Shown: positions 52,202 through 64,000, numbered from the stretch's first letter. The stretch: 64,000 bases of DNA from Anniella stebbinsi (GCA_029215795.1 JARDYH010000002.1:131571001-131635000); one strand, 5' to 3'. Numbers and translations: made by a program. Notes: generated by a model from the sequence alone, not told the origin.

Positions 52202-52939
52202 TTCTCTTTCTCTCTCCCCCCCCAGTTTCCCCCTTAAGTCTACCCTCTGCCCCTCTCCCTGATAAGCAGTCTCCACCACCCCCTCCTCCGAACCAACAGA
52301 AATCCAGTTCCCCCCTCTTCCGTGTGACACCCCCCTCCCCCATTGCCATGTCTCGTACACCCCTCTTTCCCCTTCCTTCGCTCTCCTCCTGCCTCGTCTT
52401 CTCCTACCACTCCGGGAATGAAGAGGGTCTTGTAAACCAACTATAGAGCCAAGTAGAGAGAGAGAGAGAGAGAGAGACGGGGTCAAAATTGAACCTGCAT
52501 ATTATTTGGCTTTTTTTTTTTAAGGGTGGGGAATGAAAGAGATAATTTCATGGGGGAGGGGCAACTGGGAAGGCTGGTTCAGACATTCCAAACTTTTATT
52601 TCCTCCAAAGGAGGAGTGGGGGGCGGGCGGAGAAGCGTCAGTTTTAAGCTCCCTTTGATTTGTCACACCAAACCCACCTTCCAGTCATTCGCTGTTGGCA
52701 GCTTCGAATGTAGTGACTGGACTGAGCCCCACAAGAAAATGGGAATTGGGGGTGGGGGTGGGGATATCAGGGCTGACTTCTTTCAACTCCCCACCTGACT
52801 TGAATGTACTGTTGATTCCTATTCATTTTCCTCCTGGGGCTAGAATCCTGTTGGAGTGGAAGAGGCAGTGGAGTTTACAGGGTGTCTATTTTGAGGGTCA
52901 CTTTATGCACCCCCTTGCCCTTCTATTCTATTTTTTAAG

Positions 52940-52940
<1 letters not shown>

Positions 52941-52979
<39 letters not shown>

Positions 52980-52991
52980 GTGTGTGTGTGT
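52941..52991. repeat. (TG)n microsatellite in the EGR3 3' UTR
   Basis: About 25 units with one TGCG interruption; would give a (UG)n tract in the mRNA. Confidence 0.85.
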
Positions 52992-53911
52992 GGTAAATCC
53001 AAATGAACTATTTAAGCGTTCAAAAGACCCTTAAAAAGTGAATGGGACGTGGGTTAGCAATTTCCAGGTCGTTCCAGGTACCCCTGGGAATGTTATTTTA
53101 GGAAAGAGGGCTACTGGACATCAACTGGGGGTAGAGTTGTTGTTGTTTTTTTAGCACAAGGACAATGATTTCCAGAAATGCAGAAAACAGTGTTTTGACG
53201 AGTACTTTTTATAATGTGATCCCCCCCCCGTTCTGTTTTGTTTGGGGGGGGTCACTTAAAAAGAAATTGAGGGGAAAGAAAACAGTTCGCCTTTTTCCTC
53301 TTCTCCTTCTGGTACGTGCATGTCATTGCATGTCTTGCTCTGTTTTTCTTTCCTTTTGTTTCGTTTTAATAAAACTGCTCAGATATTTAAGCAAAACAAT
53401 GATGATAATTAAAAAAAAACTTGTTGCCAAAAGGTTGTGTTTTATCCAGGTTTGATGTCTGCATGTTAAAAAAAATAAATCAAAAAAAAATTCTCAGAGA
53501 GAAAAAAATGCAGTCTAATTTATGTGAACTGAAAGAAACAAAAATCAGGTTTAACTACAAAAAATCTAAGGGAATGATATTTTTTGAAAGACTTTTGTAT
53601 AAAGTTGAGTACTTAAGGGGATAAAAGAAAAAACCAGATGTAATATATTTTGTGGATGTTTTTATTTCTTGGATTTATAGTACCTTATACTAAGGTTAAA
53701 ATGCTTGATATTGTGAAAAAAGGTGATAATTTTCACACACATTTCATTTGCTCATTTGTCACGTTGTAATGCAAATATGATAGTTAATGCATACAGCATT
53801 TTAAAGGGGAAAAATCAGAAATATTGAACTGATGTATTGTTGTACCATTTGCACTGTGAGCAAATGCTAATGCAGTAAATATATTGTGTTTGCTGACAAT
53901 CAAATCCTTGT

Positions 53912-53917
53912 AGTAAA
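53912..53917 (+). terminator. Candidate distal poly(A) signal AGTAAA
   Basis: AGTAAA is a known weaker variant of AATAAA. It is followed by a T-rich stretch and a GT-rich segment (TTGTGTGTGC near 53945), a plausible downstream element. Another AGTAAA lies at 53874 and canonical AATAAA motifs at 53368-53373 and 53474-53479, so several ends are possible. Confidence 0.4.
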
Positions 53918-53959
53918 TATCTTTATTTTTGCTTTTTAAATATCATTGTGTGTGCATAT

Positions 53960-55307
53960 TATATGTTATATATTCTCTGCTTTGGGGGGGGAGTTTCTAA
54001 TATGGAAGGAAAAGAAATTGTTGGCTTCAAAATGGGATAGCAGGCATTGTGAATCGTTGTAGACTGATCTGGAATTTGTTTCTATGCTTTTTCTTGCTTA
54101 GAAGTCCGTGTCTTGTTTTGAATTGCATTTCTTTCTGGGTCAATATACAGGGCTTAATGGTCAGAATGGCAGCACCTTGGTTTTGATTTTTTCTTGGTTT
54201 TGTGCAAAACAGTTTGGTCTATAATTTCATTTTAGAAGTCAGAGATGGTAGGAGATATCAGCTAGGGCCTGCAAGCCACAAGCACATTTATTTGGAATTA
54301 AGCTCCAGTGAAATCAAAGGGACTTATTCCAAGTAATTTCATTTAGAACCAACACAATTCTCAGTTATTTAAGCCTCTACTTTCTGATGGTATCTGTGGT
54401 CTTTGGCTCCGCCTATTAGTGTTTTGTTGTTTGCTGGAGTGTTGTTTGCTTTTCCTATCGTCTAAAATGCACACCTTGGGGCATTAAAATAGCCATCCCC
54501 TTATTATACCTCCATCTTATCAAACAGATGTTTGTAAGTGCCTTGATGCAAGGACTCCTGCCATAAAGAATCATTGGTGGGGGCATATCACTCCCCACTT
54601 TCCATTTTATTCCAAAAATTGGGTAGACAGGACCACATGAACAATAAGTAATGAATGCATGCCAATTGCTCTCCATTTAAGAGAAATATGTAAATTTCAC
54701 AAAAGAAACAGGACTTGGTGGAATGGCTAGGATGGTTAATGTTCTGTCTCATTCCCAAAATATCATCGCTTCAGGTAGAGACAGGGGCAAACAGGAAGAA
54801 ATGAGAGCTACAAACATGCATGTATGCCTTTTAGAAATCGCAGCAGTAATTGAAAGGGTACAGGAGATAGATGTTCTTTAGAAAACTGTAAGAAATTCAC
54901 AGAGCTTATGAAGGTTATATGCTATCTGCATCCAGTCTAATAGGGTATACAGCAAGCACCGTGATGTTATGGTCTTAATCCACATATATTTTAAGAGAAA
55001 TTTGGATAGATAGGGCTATAGAAGAGCAAATATTATCAGGAGGACCAACCAATAGTGTCTCATAAAGGCCAACCAATAGTGATGGTATCTGTGTCTCTGT
55101 TTTATTAGTATTTGTAACTCATATCTCCCTTCATCTTGGGAGTGATAGAGATGAAATCCTGAGATCTATAAATGTAGGTGATGTTTGTGGACAGCCTGGT
55201 ATACAGAACCAGTTAAGCTTGGAGTTAAGCTTTTCTCATTGCTATTTGTTTCTTGGGAATAGAGCAGCTCAAATCTCTGGCTTGGAGATCAACTGGGAGG
55301 CAGACCA
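53960..55307. other. Intergenic downstream of EGR3, nothing recognised
   Basis: AT-rich, low CpG, short ORFs only. A repeat scrap near 54285-54350. Confidence 0.5.
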
Positions 55308-55626
55308 TAGGGTGACCAGATAAAATCCAGGTCAGGGCTCATGTAACTTTAACAGTTGTAGAGAAAAGGGAATTTCAGCCAGGGTCATTTGTATGCAATT
55401 AGTTCCTGGTGAAATTTCCTCTTCATCACAACAGTTAAAGGTGCAGGCACTATACTAGAGTGACCATATACAAAGAAGGCAGGTCCCCTGCAACTTTAAC
55501 TGTTGCGATGAAGAGGGAATTTCACCAGGAACTAAGTGCATACAAATGACAGTAGCTGAAATTCCCTTTTCTCTACAACTGTTAAAGTTACATGAGTCCT
55601 GACCTGGATTTTATCTGGTCACCCTA
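55308..55626 (+). mobile_element. 319 bp foldback MITE, copy 5
   Basis: Ends TAGGGTGACC and GGTCACCCTA. The flanks GCAGACCA (55300-55307) and GCATACCA (55627-55634) form an 8 bp duplication with one mismatch. It lies about 1.4 kb downstream of the inferred EGR3 transcript end, the nearest copy to the gene. Confidence 0.9.
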
Positions 55627-56002
55627 GCATACCATAAGTCTGAAATGAGCCTTAGGGTCTGTTTACACAATCATCAGAATCAGCGGTAAAACATTTCCTG
55701 GAATGTACTCCTTTGGTATGTGTGAATGCCGCCCTGTGAATTAAAACAGCGCCAACCCTTTGCACATAGAAAACTCACATGTTGGAAAAGTCTAGGCCAA
55801 ACACTTCTCCCTGACATCATTTTAAAAAATAAAACTGTAAAGAGGTGCTTTCCCCGCTCCAATGGGGATGCATTCATACATGCAACATTCCCACCTCTAT
55901 GCTGAAGGGTTCCATTCCCACAAAAAGCATTACTGTCCAGCCTTCCCCAAATCAGTGCCCTCCAAGATGTGTTGGATTGCAGTTCTGATGATTGCTTAAA
56001 TG

Positions 56003-56323
56003 TAGGGCGACCAGATAACATCCAGTTCAGGGCTCATGTAACTTTAACAGTTGTAGAGAAAAGGGAATTTCAGCCAGTGTCGTTTGTATGCAATTAGTTC
56101 CTGATGAAATTCCCTCTTCATCACAACAGTTAAAGTTGCAGGGGGCCCTGCCTTCTTTTGTATATGGTCACTCTAGTATAGTGCCTGCACCTTTAACTGT
56201 AGTGATGAGGAGGGAATTTCACCAGGAACTAATTGCATACAAATGACACTGGCTGAAATTCCCTTTTCTCTATAGCTGTTAAAGTAACATGAGCCCTGAC
56301 CTGGATGTTATCTGATCACCTTA
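56003..56323 (-). mobile_element. 321 bp foldback MITE, copy 6
   Basis: Ends TAGGGCGACC and GATCACCTTA, more diverged than the others. The 8 bp duplication CTTAAATG is exact (55995-56002 and 56324-56331). Centre is in the copy 2 orientation, opposite to copy 5, 376 bp away. Confidence 0.9.
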
Positions 56324-56985
56324 CTTAAATGGCCCCATGAAATGGTTCAACGATCACAATGAGAAGAACTACCAAAGCTTGGCATCTTGCCCCAGCAATT
56401 AGGATTTTCAAATTGAAATAAACCCCTCTTGCCTCCCAAAAACCAGCTCTTCCCCCTCCCTGGCAAGATCAAGGTGCCTCCTTTTGACTGTGCTGTTGGT
56501 AAATGTACTGTTTGGTATTTTGAAATAATCAACCACTCCTGTCTAGTTAAGACAAATGAGCATACCATGCTCTTGGGTGGGTGAAGAGTTGGGCCAGCCT
56601 GAGACAGCCTGCATGTTGTCTGCTCTGGCTTATGGCACCTTTCCAGGATTTCTGGCAGGACTCTTTTTGAGGCTCACTACCTGAGATCCTTTGGGCTGAA
56701 GAAGCTGGAGACCTTGGGACTTTCTGCAAGCAGGGCATGTGCTCTACTACCACTGTGCTATGGCCTTCCTTTCTCATCCCATCCCATCCCTTCCCATCCC
56801 ATCCCACAGACTGTTTCTTTTCCCCAATATACTTGTGTATCAACCGTTCATAGTAGACCATAATTCAAAGCAAATCCTCCCCCCACATACGCAACGGACC
56901 AAAGTAGGAGTCCATTTGAGCGAATCTTGCAACCTTTAAAAAATGTTTAAGGTTTTAAAAAATGAATATAGGCCTCAGTCTTTGA

Positions 56986-56988
<3 letters not shown>

Positions 56989-57014
<26 letters not shown>
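56989..57014. repeat. (CA)n microsatellite
   Basis: Thirteen CA units. Confidence 0.9.
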
Positions 57015-57017
<3 letters not shown>

Positions 57018-58342
57018 CTTCTATAGGGAAAACACACAAAAACAACTGCGTTAGAACTGACCATGAGACTGGGGGTGCTTCCAGATGTCTTATGGTAGCA
57101 ATTCTAATCGCTTCCCTTCTTGTAGCCCAGTTTTCTTACAGTGTACGGCCTGTTTCTGATTGCTTTCTTGAGGAAGAGTAGGAGTTTGTTTGAACACAGT
57201 CGGTTGTAAAATATGTGTGTGGCTTTGTACACATGCAAGATTTATTTTATTTTATTAAGTTATTTTGGGCCTTCTGAATCCTTTTTTCTCCCACTTTGGC
57301 TCCCAAGGTGACAGGACATCAAAACCCAAAATATTGTTCATATTGCATTCTGATTTGGGCAATGAGAACATTTTAGAAGGAAAAATGCTGGTGTTTGTAT
57401 CAATAACTTTGGGCAGCCAAAATGGGAGATTTCAAAAAAGGAGCTCCTCCTCGCATTTCTGTTTGCTGGTGACTGAGCAGCGTCCACTTTGTTCTACAGA
57501 GCTGTGAATTTCTGGAAAAAGGGGACTATCTTTCCTTTTCCAGAAATTTCTCTCAAAAGAAAAACAAATCCAGTATTTCCATTTACAAACAACTCTTTTC
57601 TTCTATGTAAACACAATAATATATATTTGCAGCATCTGGGAATCAGTTTGGGAGATAAACAACTCTTGAGTAGAGAAATATCACTCTTCTCTGGGCCAAC
57701 ACCCTTTCTTCTTCTTCTTCTTCCTCATTCCTTTTCACCAGAGTCTCTGGAATGTATTTTCCTACTTAAAGTCTAACCAGTTCTGCTCTGTATGATTGCC
57801 TTTCAGGCAATTGCAGGTTTGGCTGTACCAGGGCTGCAAACCATGTGACCCAACTAGCAGAATGCACCCTAGCAGCCATGGATTATGGTCTGCGAGATGC
57901 TCCTATATTTGCAGCCCTAGGGAAGTAGCAAAAATAGAAGGATTCTTGGATCCCTGGTAGGCCACCTTTCATAGCTGATGAGTTGCATTCATCTTGGTGA
58001 GTCACAGCTTGTGCCAGCCTGGTTAATACATGACTTGGGGTGGGAGTGGCGGGGGAACCTCCCTATAGCCCCTGTAGTTAGATAGAAAGTTTGGTTTCCA
58101 AGAAAGAAATTACTTGTCCAAGATCAACACGAAACCCACGTGACATTTGGAAAACTAGTCTCATGCTTAGCATCTTGTTGGAATGTTCTACATAAATTCA
58201 CTCATTTCTTTCAAGGATTCATATATATTTAATTGGGAGGACTCTCCCCATTAGTGCTATGCCTTACAAGAGGCTGGCCTTGGTTTTCTTGAGAGTCTAG
58301 TCCCTTTGTTCATGGTTATCAAATGAATTGAAAAGAATAATA

Positions 58343-58344
<2 letters not shown>

Positions 58345-58377
<33 letters not shown>
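58345..58377. repeat. (ATT)n microsatellite
   Basis: Eleven units. Confidence 0.9.
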
Positions 58378-58798
58378 GTTTAATATCTAGATCAGAGAGA
58401 GCTCAGTCATCAGACCTTTAGTTAGTTCTTCTATCTTCTGGTTCTGGAGGGTGTTGAGCAATGTAAGGTAAATTCAGGATATTCTGTACTGAATGTTAAG
58501 TATGATGACATTTCTTCTTGTTTTCCCCATCCACTTCAACCCTTCATAATTCTTGGATTTTGGTCCTCTTTGTTGAAGTCCTTTCATTCTCTGAGAATGC
58601 CAGAAGGGAATAGGGTTGGGCAAAGTGATATTGTCTCTTGGCAGAAATTAAAATAGACAGGAATGGAATGTTCATTGTGCTCTCCCAGGAGGAGGGAAAC
58701 ATGGCATGAGAGCTACTCTTGAGTTTTAGCTGAGGTTCCAGAACTCGTCTGGTTTTCACTGTTACCTCTTGGCGTCAGTGTAAAGTTGAAGAGTTTCA

Positions 58799-58821
58799 AT
58801 AATAATAATAATAATAATAAT
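58799..58821. repeat. (AAT)n microsatellite
   Basis: Seven to eight units. Confidence 0.85.
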
Positions 58822-58869
58822 GGATTTGCAAATGTCTCCCCAACAATGAATAGTTTTGCTTGAAGATCA

Positions 58870-59235
58870 TTTCTTCAGCGTTGTGTGTTGCTTTCATTTG
58901 CCTAGCCTGGATCTATCTTGGTTTCTAACCTCTCTAGATCCTTTTACGTTAATCCTTTGTCCTCGGTGATGTTTGTGACACCTCCCAGTTTAGCATCATC
59001 TGTAAATGTAATTACCGTGCAGTTTACCTGCCTGTCCAGATTGCTAATAAATAAAGCCAGTCCTGGCGCTTATCCCTGCGGTTCCCTTCTGGACACCTCC
59101 CTGTCATCGCGCAACACCATCTAGCATTGCCCTTTTGTCTCTGCTCCCATCGCTCATTTTTGATCCATGTAGCAGGTCTCGCATCCAAGCCAATTTGAAT
59201 TAATGTCTCAAGTGGGATTCCATGAGATGCCATAG
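58870..59235 (-). mobile_element. Ancient CR1-type LINE fragment (antisense)
   Basis: GTTTAGCATCATCTGTAAATG, AATTACCGTGCAGTTTACC, TTTTTGATCCATGTAGCAGG and TCAAGTGGGATTCCATGAGA resemble the antisense of CR1/L3-type LINEs that are common in reptiles. Degenerate, with no open frame of note. Strand is inferred. Confidence 0.5.
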
Positions 59236-60584
59236 CAAGGAATTTCCTAGAACAAGGGCACATATATCTCCTGCATCCATTTTCATTGAGATTTAGAAAT
59301 AAAAATGGTATATGGGAATACAGAAAGTGTTTAAAAGGAAACTGAACCTTTTCATAAGGATTTTTTTTTTTTGAGATGAAGGTCGCCATATTGTTAAAAA
59401 AAAACCTGTTGCTGTATATTATTATTTTATATAGTGCCAACAACATACATGAAGTTTTAAGGAATAACATCTGCCCCAAAGAGAGGCTTTTTCCTTCTGC
59501 ATCTGAGTTTTGACAAAGGGAGGAGATTAGTGAGTCAGGCCATGGAAGTTCGGATGTGATGGCCTTCACAACATTCATTGCTATTTTCTCTTACAAAAAT
59601 ATTTGTGTATACTGTATCAGGATTTTGGATGGTTTGGGTTCTACTTCTGTCACTTTTTTTTAAGGGAATGTGGCTTCAACCTTCTGTTTTGATCTGCCTC
59701 TAGCTTGTTTATCTCAAAAGTATAAAACGTGGTCCATAACCATGTTGAGCCAAAGTGTTTAGATTCACGTTGCCTTTGGTTTCGAGAAGCACTGAATGGA
59801 ACCAAAGCTGCTTATGTTTTACTGCATTTTTTAGATTACATTTCTATATAACCCAATAGCCAAACTATTTGCATTGTGGACCAGGAAGTCACACCCTTCT
59901 CCTACCCCTAGTTTCCCTAGAAAAGGATAGTGGGATTAATCCTCTTCCTTGTTTTGCTTCAAATGTCTTTCTCTCTCTCCCCCACCCCGCCTGCCTGCCT
60001 GCCCGCCAGCCAGCCACATAGGATAAACCAGCTTCACCAACCTTCTCCTCTTTGCCAATCCAAACCCATCACATTTGTGCTTCTCCACCTTCTCCCTCAG
60101 GTCAATTTCATCACCTGTGTGCAACTTGCAAGTTCCTCTTTCCAGATCTTGTTCTGGGTAACCTGATCTTACTAGTATCGCCCAATGCCCCACCTTCCTG
60201 CAATTCCTGCTTCTCCCCTTATCCATGTGAGTCTTCAGTCTCAGGTGCTCACTCTCTGCTGATCCTTTTGTGTAATACTTGGCCCTTAAGCTGAGCTAAG
60301 CCCCTGCAGGGTGTTCTATCTGAAGAATTTCTTCATGGCCACAAAGAGTTCTTTGCTAAGGATTCTCTTCTCTCTTGTAACATCTGGCTTAACTTTGCTT
60401 TTGCATCATGTCATCACTAATGTTCCCAATTATGCCCTCCACCCCATCCAGGCTTGCCAGGTGCCTTCTTTGTACTTTGCATCTATTTGTATCCTAGTAA
60501 GAAGTTCATTCAATCTCACTTCTGTGCTTTTTCACCCGCCTATGCACTCCAAACCTTGTAGCCCATGATATTCTACACAGACAC

Positions 60585-61416
60585 AGAGCTCTATCACACC
60601 ACTGATTTATCACACTCTCACCATACCTGGTATGTGTTTTTGCAGTGTGATACTCACATGACGTTGTCCCTGTCCTCCACTCATCTCTCCTCTTCCCCTC
60701 TGTTTTCCATCTTATTTTGGAGCGGGGAAAGTCAGTTATTTTCCCTCCGTGCATAATAAAGCCGCTCCTCCCTCCCGTGTATTGCTTCCTTGCACTATAT
60801 CGGACCATCATGTTTTTTGTTGGGGGCGTGTGTGTTGAAGGGTAGTCTTGCTGACAAAAGAGGATGGCAGGACCATTCTCTGCTCAACTGCTCAACTGTG
60901 AAGGAGGAGGGAAAGAGGGCCCCCGAACACCCCGTGGAGAAGGCAAGCATGCCCAGGACTCAGTCCCATTCAACTCTATGGTTCTTACTTCTGAGTAGGC
61001 ATGTCTGGGTTTCCTGAACAGAACAATGTAGGCTTCCCCTTGCCATGCAAACACTGACCACAAACTTCTCCAAAAACTAATTGTAATACTTTCTCTTCAC
61101 TTATCTTGTTTCTTATGATATTAGGGGAAGGCATAGTGTGTTGTTTTACCATAATTGCACAGTTTCAGGCTGCTGTACTATTGTATTTGCATAGAAATAT
61201 AAAATATTAAAAATATATTAAAAATTAACTGCAGGGGGAACGAGAACGTAGAGGGCAGGGGGGAGATTTCACTAGCACAGTAGTGATACAGGTGAAAAGA
61301 TACATGAATGCAACAATGCACAGACGTGAAAGTGCCCAGTGCTCCACTTGCTAAGAAAATGGAGGGGGAAACCGTGGACACAAACCTGGGGGGAAAAAAT
61401 AGGTGTGATGGAGCCC
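60585..61416 (+). mobile_element. Related element with the same ends, longer interior (copy 3)
   Basis: Starts AGAGCTCTATCACACC and ends AGGTGTGATGGAG, matching the 5.2 and 6.8 kb copies. The first ~100 bp also match (CACTCTCACCAT...CTGGTATG...CTCACATGAC). The interior then differs and the element is about 832 bp. It has no transposase ORF and no clear target duplication. Confidence 0.6.
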
Positions 61417-62299
61417 ACAATCACACACAGAGTTTCTTTTCCAAATTCCCCCCCCCCCCGCTCTTTTACTTGCCTAAGAACACTACCTGCCTTGTGAGAG
61501 CCTCACAGTTTGCACTGGGATTCTGCAAATGGAAGGATTTTACAACCTAATCACAAAAATACTGAATTAAGATGAATTGTCAGTGATCCACCCCATGACT
61601 TTTGGATGACTACCATAATAATATGGGAAGCATAGGACTGAAAATATGCATTAAATACACACATAGAAATTACAACTCACTAGACTCCCAGGCATGTTTT
61701 TTCCCCCCAAACAGTCATTTTCCTAATACCTATTACAGGGTTCACCATGGATCTATGAGGCATAAGCAGTGGAAGCTTGTCTTCATTGTAATGTGTGGAG
61801 TAGTTCTCAGGTAGACAAACAGGCACTGTGCAGTGGTGTAGAGGTATGGTTAGGGCAAAAAGGGGGTTGTGGCCAAAGCTTCCCCACCCCCATCCTCCCA
61901 GTCTCCTTGCTTTATAATCAAAAGGACACAAGTAAAGGAAGGGGTTGAGAAAAGAAAAAAGGGAAAAGGGAAAAAAAGATGTGTGTATGGAGGCAGGGAG
62001 GGAGTTGGAGAAAAATGCTGAAAGAATCTGAGCTAACAAAGAAGGGGGGAAAATGGGGTTGAGTATATTTAACATATTTTAATGCTTCACCAAAGAATCC
62101 ACTCAAACTACACAGCCATGCTTCAAAGCTTGACTGGTTAAGTGAGCAAGTCTGCATTGCTGTTTGCATACTCAGAAAAGCTGGACCTATTTACAAATAC
62201 TCCTCCTGCACCACCACTTTTCCAAGAAGGTTGCTCATCCTTATTGAGAGTGTTTGGTGTTCAGCCTCTCCCAGGGCCTGTTGCTTCCCCACCCCCCAC

Positions 62300-62363
62300 C
62301 CCAGAATCCTCCTGTGCATTTCCCAGAATCCTCTTGCCTTTTTGTGGTTTCTCCCAGAATCCT
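62300..62363 (+). promoter_or_regulatory. Three CCCAGAATCCT repeats in a GC-rich patch
   Basis: CCCAGAATCCT occurs at 62300, 62322 and 62353. The core TTCCCAGAAT resembles the ZNF143 (SBF) site TTCCCAGAATGC, but with CC in place of GC. It lies at the start of the GC-rich stretch 62.3-63.0 kb, which could be a weak CpG island. Binding is speculative. Confidence 0.3.
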
Positions 62364-63257
62364 TCCCCGTCCATTTCTTCTGTCCAGTGATCGGCCGTGG
62401 CTGCTTCTGAGTTTCCCTTTAGCTGCTGCTGCTGCTTCTGTCTCCTGGGCTTCACGCCTTTTCTTTGCTGGGGAGGGGGGGGGGTCGCCTCCTCGGGACT
62501 TGAAGGGCAACGCGCTCCACGGGGAGGAGGAAGAGGAGGTGGACCATCTCGGCGCTCTTCAGGAGCTAAAGGGACGCACAGCGATTCTCCCGAGAGCTCC
62601 ATAAAGCCATCTCCTTTCTTAACCCACCATTACAAGGAGATTTCAACGAAAGGAAGGAAGTTTAATCTCTGCTTCCTCGCGCAAATCCCGCGATCAGCGC
62701 TTTACTGGATCTTGTCCTTAGCCCCCCCTGTATGCCCCTAACGGACCCGCTCTCCACTCGTTCCTGCCCCCCCCCCCCCCACTCACACACACACTATCGG
62801 TTTTATAGCAGGAACTTCGCCCGCTCTGCTGGCTGAAACTAGAAGGGGGGAGGGAACTCCGCAAAGTGCGCGTAGTTACGCACTGGCGGTTTAACGCGCG
62901 TTCGTTGTACAGCCAGTGGTGGCGATAGCTTCAGGCTCCGCAGCCCCGATTTGTAGATGCGCTCACTCAGTGGGGTTTACTGTCAGGTAAGACTGCGTTG
63001 CAGTCCTTGAAGGTTAGGGGGGGGGGGGGAATCCCCTCGATGTCTACTCGGAAGTAAAGCCCTCGGAGTAAAACCCATCATAGGCAGTGCCAAAGATGGA
63101 TGGGGCAAGCGCCCACCGCCAGGAGTAGTCCCCCACCCCGCCCTACACGCTGGTCCTCCCTGTTGGACCGCCGTGGTTATTATTATAATAATGCTTATTA
63201 TTATTATTAATGCATTTTGCCGCTTGTGAGCATCCTCCCACCACATTTCTTTCTCTG

Positions 63258-63384
63258 TCTACACTACTGCTTTAAAACGGTTTAAACCGATTTATAACAG
63301 TAGTGACAACTGTTGGGGCCCAGGACACACTCCATATACAGTTTTCAAAACGTTTTCAAAGTGTTATATCCTGCTTGGTGTAGA
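63258..63384 (+). mobile_element. Short MITE (TIR TCTACAC), copy 2
   Basis: Same element as at 9565, in the same orientation. Its interior carries a few extra bases (TTTAAACCGATTTATAACAG), giving 127 bp. Confidence 0.7.
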
Positions 63385-63633
63385 TAGGCTATCCATCTCT
63401 CTGTCTTCCTCGTGGTTCGGCCTCTGGTTCAATGGGTACGACTCCCTGGTGTGCATAGAATGGCAGGCAACTTTCAGCCCCTCTCTAATCCAGGTGCCCA
63501 GGGTTGGGCAGGCTCAGGCTGTTGCTGGAGAGTCCGGGAAACACCCCCTTCTAAGAGAGGATGGAAGCCAGGCCGGCCCAGGCCCGAAGCCAGCCTAAAA
63601 GTTCAGGGTGGGGGCGGTGTGTTCATCTGATTT

Positions 63634-63792
63634 GTGGGAGGTTTAGTGCACACCCGCCGTGACTTTGATCCACTTTTTCAGCGCGGGACTGGCATGACGT
63701 CCTCCCCGTCGTGCTGTTCTCTCGCCCTGAGCGAGTCCAGCGCTGAAAAGGTGGATCAAAGTCACGGCAGATGTGCATTAAACTTCCCGCGT
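63634..63792. mobile_element. Foldback element, about 159 bp
   Basis: The left arm (…TTTAGTGCACACCCGCCG, then ACTTTGATCCACTTTTTCAGC) is nearly the reverse complement of the right arm (GCTGAAAAGGTGGATCAAAGT, then CACGGCAGATGTGCATTAAA). The loop is GC-rich and holds an ATGACGTCC. Opposite-strand peptides in the two arms mirror each other (RRDFDPLFQR and CRDFDPPFQR), a by-product of the palindrome. Looks like a single foldback MITE. Confidence 0.7.
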
Positions 63793-64000
63793 GATGACGC
63801 TCCACACACATTGTAAAGTCTTTGCAAATTATTTATTTGGAAAAACGGGGGGCAGAGAAAATTTACGGGGGGGAGGCCTCCCCTAGTCCCCCCCCCCTGC
63901 TTCCTCACCCTGGCTTGGGCCAGAGCCGGGCTCCCAAAAAGGCAGCGCCGCACATCTTCTCCTCGCTTTCTGGCCCTGTTTGAAACTTTGGCGTGCCTTT

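Larger units (their letters stand above)
51239..53935 (+). other. EGR3: EGR3 3' UTR (end approximate)
   Basis: GC-rich for the first kilobase, including (ACG)8 at 51578-51602, then CT-rich, then a (TG)n tract at 52941-52991, then AT-rich. ATTTA pentamers occur at 53010, 53385, 53518 and 53673, as expected for a labile immediate-early mRNA. TTTGCACT at 53848-53855 matches the seed-pairing sites of miR-19 and miR-130/301. AATAAA hexamers at 53368 and 53474 could be early poly(A) signals. AGTAAA variants at 53874 and 53912, the latter followed by a GT-rich stretch near 53945, are my best guess for the distal end. The length of about 2.7 kb resembles that of mammalian EGR3. Confidence 0.6.
56324..58869. 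other. Intergenic, no gene seen
   Basis: A CATCC-type pentanucleotide run at 56770-56810, a (CA)n tract and an (ATT)n tract. No supported ORF. Confidence 0.5.

Overview
This is a 64 kb piece of vertebrate nuclear DNA, almost certainly from a squamate reptile (lizard or snake). That placement is an inference from the interspersed repeats: tRNA-derived SINEs that look like Sauria SINEs, L2-like LINE tails ending in (AAT)n, a repeat family with the core 'CTTGTGGTAGTGAATTCCATAG', short foldback DNA elements, and a split between AT-rich intergenic DNA and very GC-rich gene DNA. The only protein-coding gene I can support is EGR3 (early growth response 3), on the + strand. It has two coding exons (47486-47636 and 50178-51238) that join to give a 403-residue C2H2 zinc-finger transcription factor.

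Layout. 1-42 kb is a repeat-filled intergenic desert upstream of EGR3. It holds decayed LINE fragments (the best is an L2-like reverse transcriptase remnant at about 12.9-14.6 kb), SINEs, microsatellites and DNA-transposon-like foldback elements. 42.1-43.8 kb is a detached CpG island about 4 kb upstream of the gene; it contains an ETS motif beside a perfect CArG box. 46.1-52.1 kb is the EGR3 CpG island: an immediate-early promoter (CArG box, two CRE-like sites, TATA-like box), a 5' UTR with two upstream ORFs, a 2.5 kb GC-rich intron, and the two coding exons. The 3' UTR probably runs to about 53.9 kb, with AU-rich pentamers near its end. 54-64 kb is again intergenic, with more foldback elements and a small GC-rich patch at 62.3-63.0 kb.

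How it works together. The promoter carries the classic serum/cAMP/calcium-responsive combination (SRF site plus CREB/ATF sites) expected of EGR3, and the 3' UTR has ATTTA motifs expected of a short-lived mRNA.

The most distinctive non-genic signal is a family of six foldback elements of 319-321 bp (10.36, 18.83, 19.86, 20.53, 55.31 and 56.00 kb). Their ends are TAGG(C/G)TGACC, their arms are about 140 bp, and 7-8 bp target-site duplications can be read for every copy. Each looks like a head-to-head dimer: one complete ~170 bp monomer fused to a truncated inverted copy. I see no new multi-gene system (no operon-like, defence or CRISPR structure). The candidates for novelty are these foldback elements and the EGR3 regulatory architecture.
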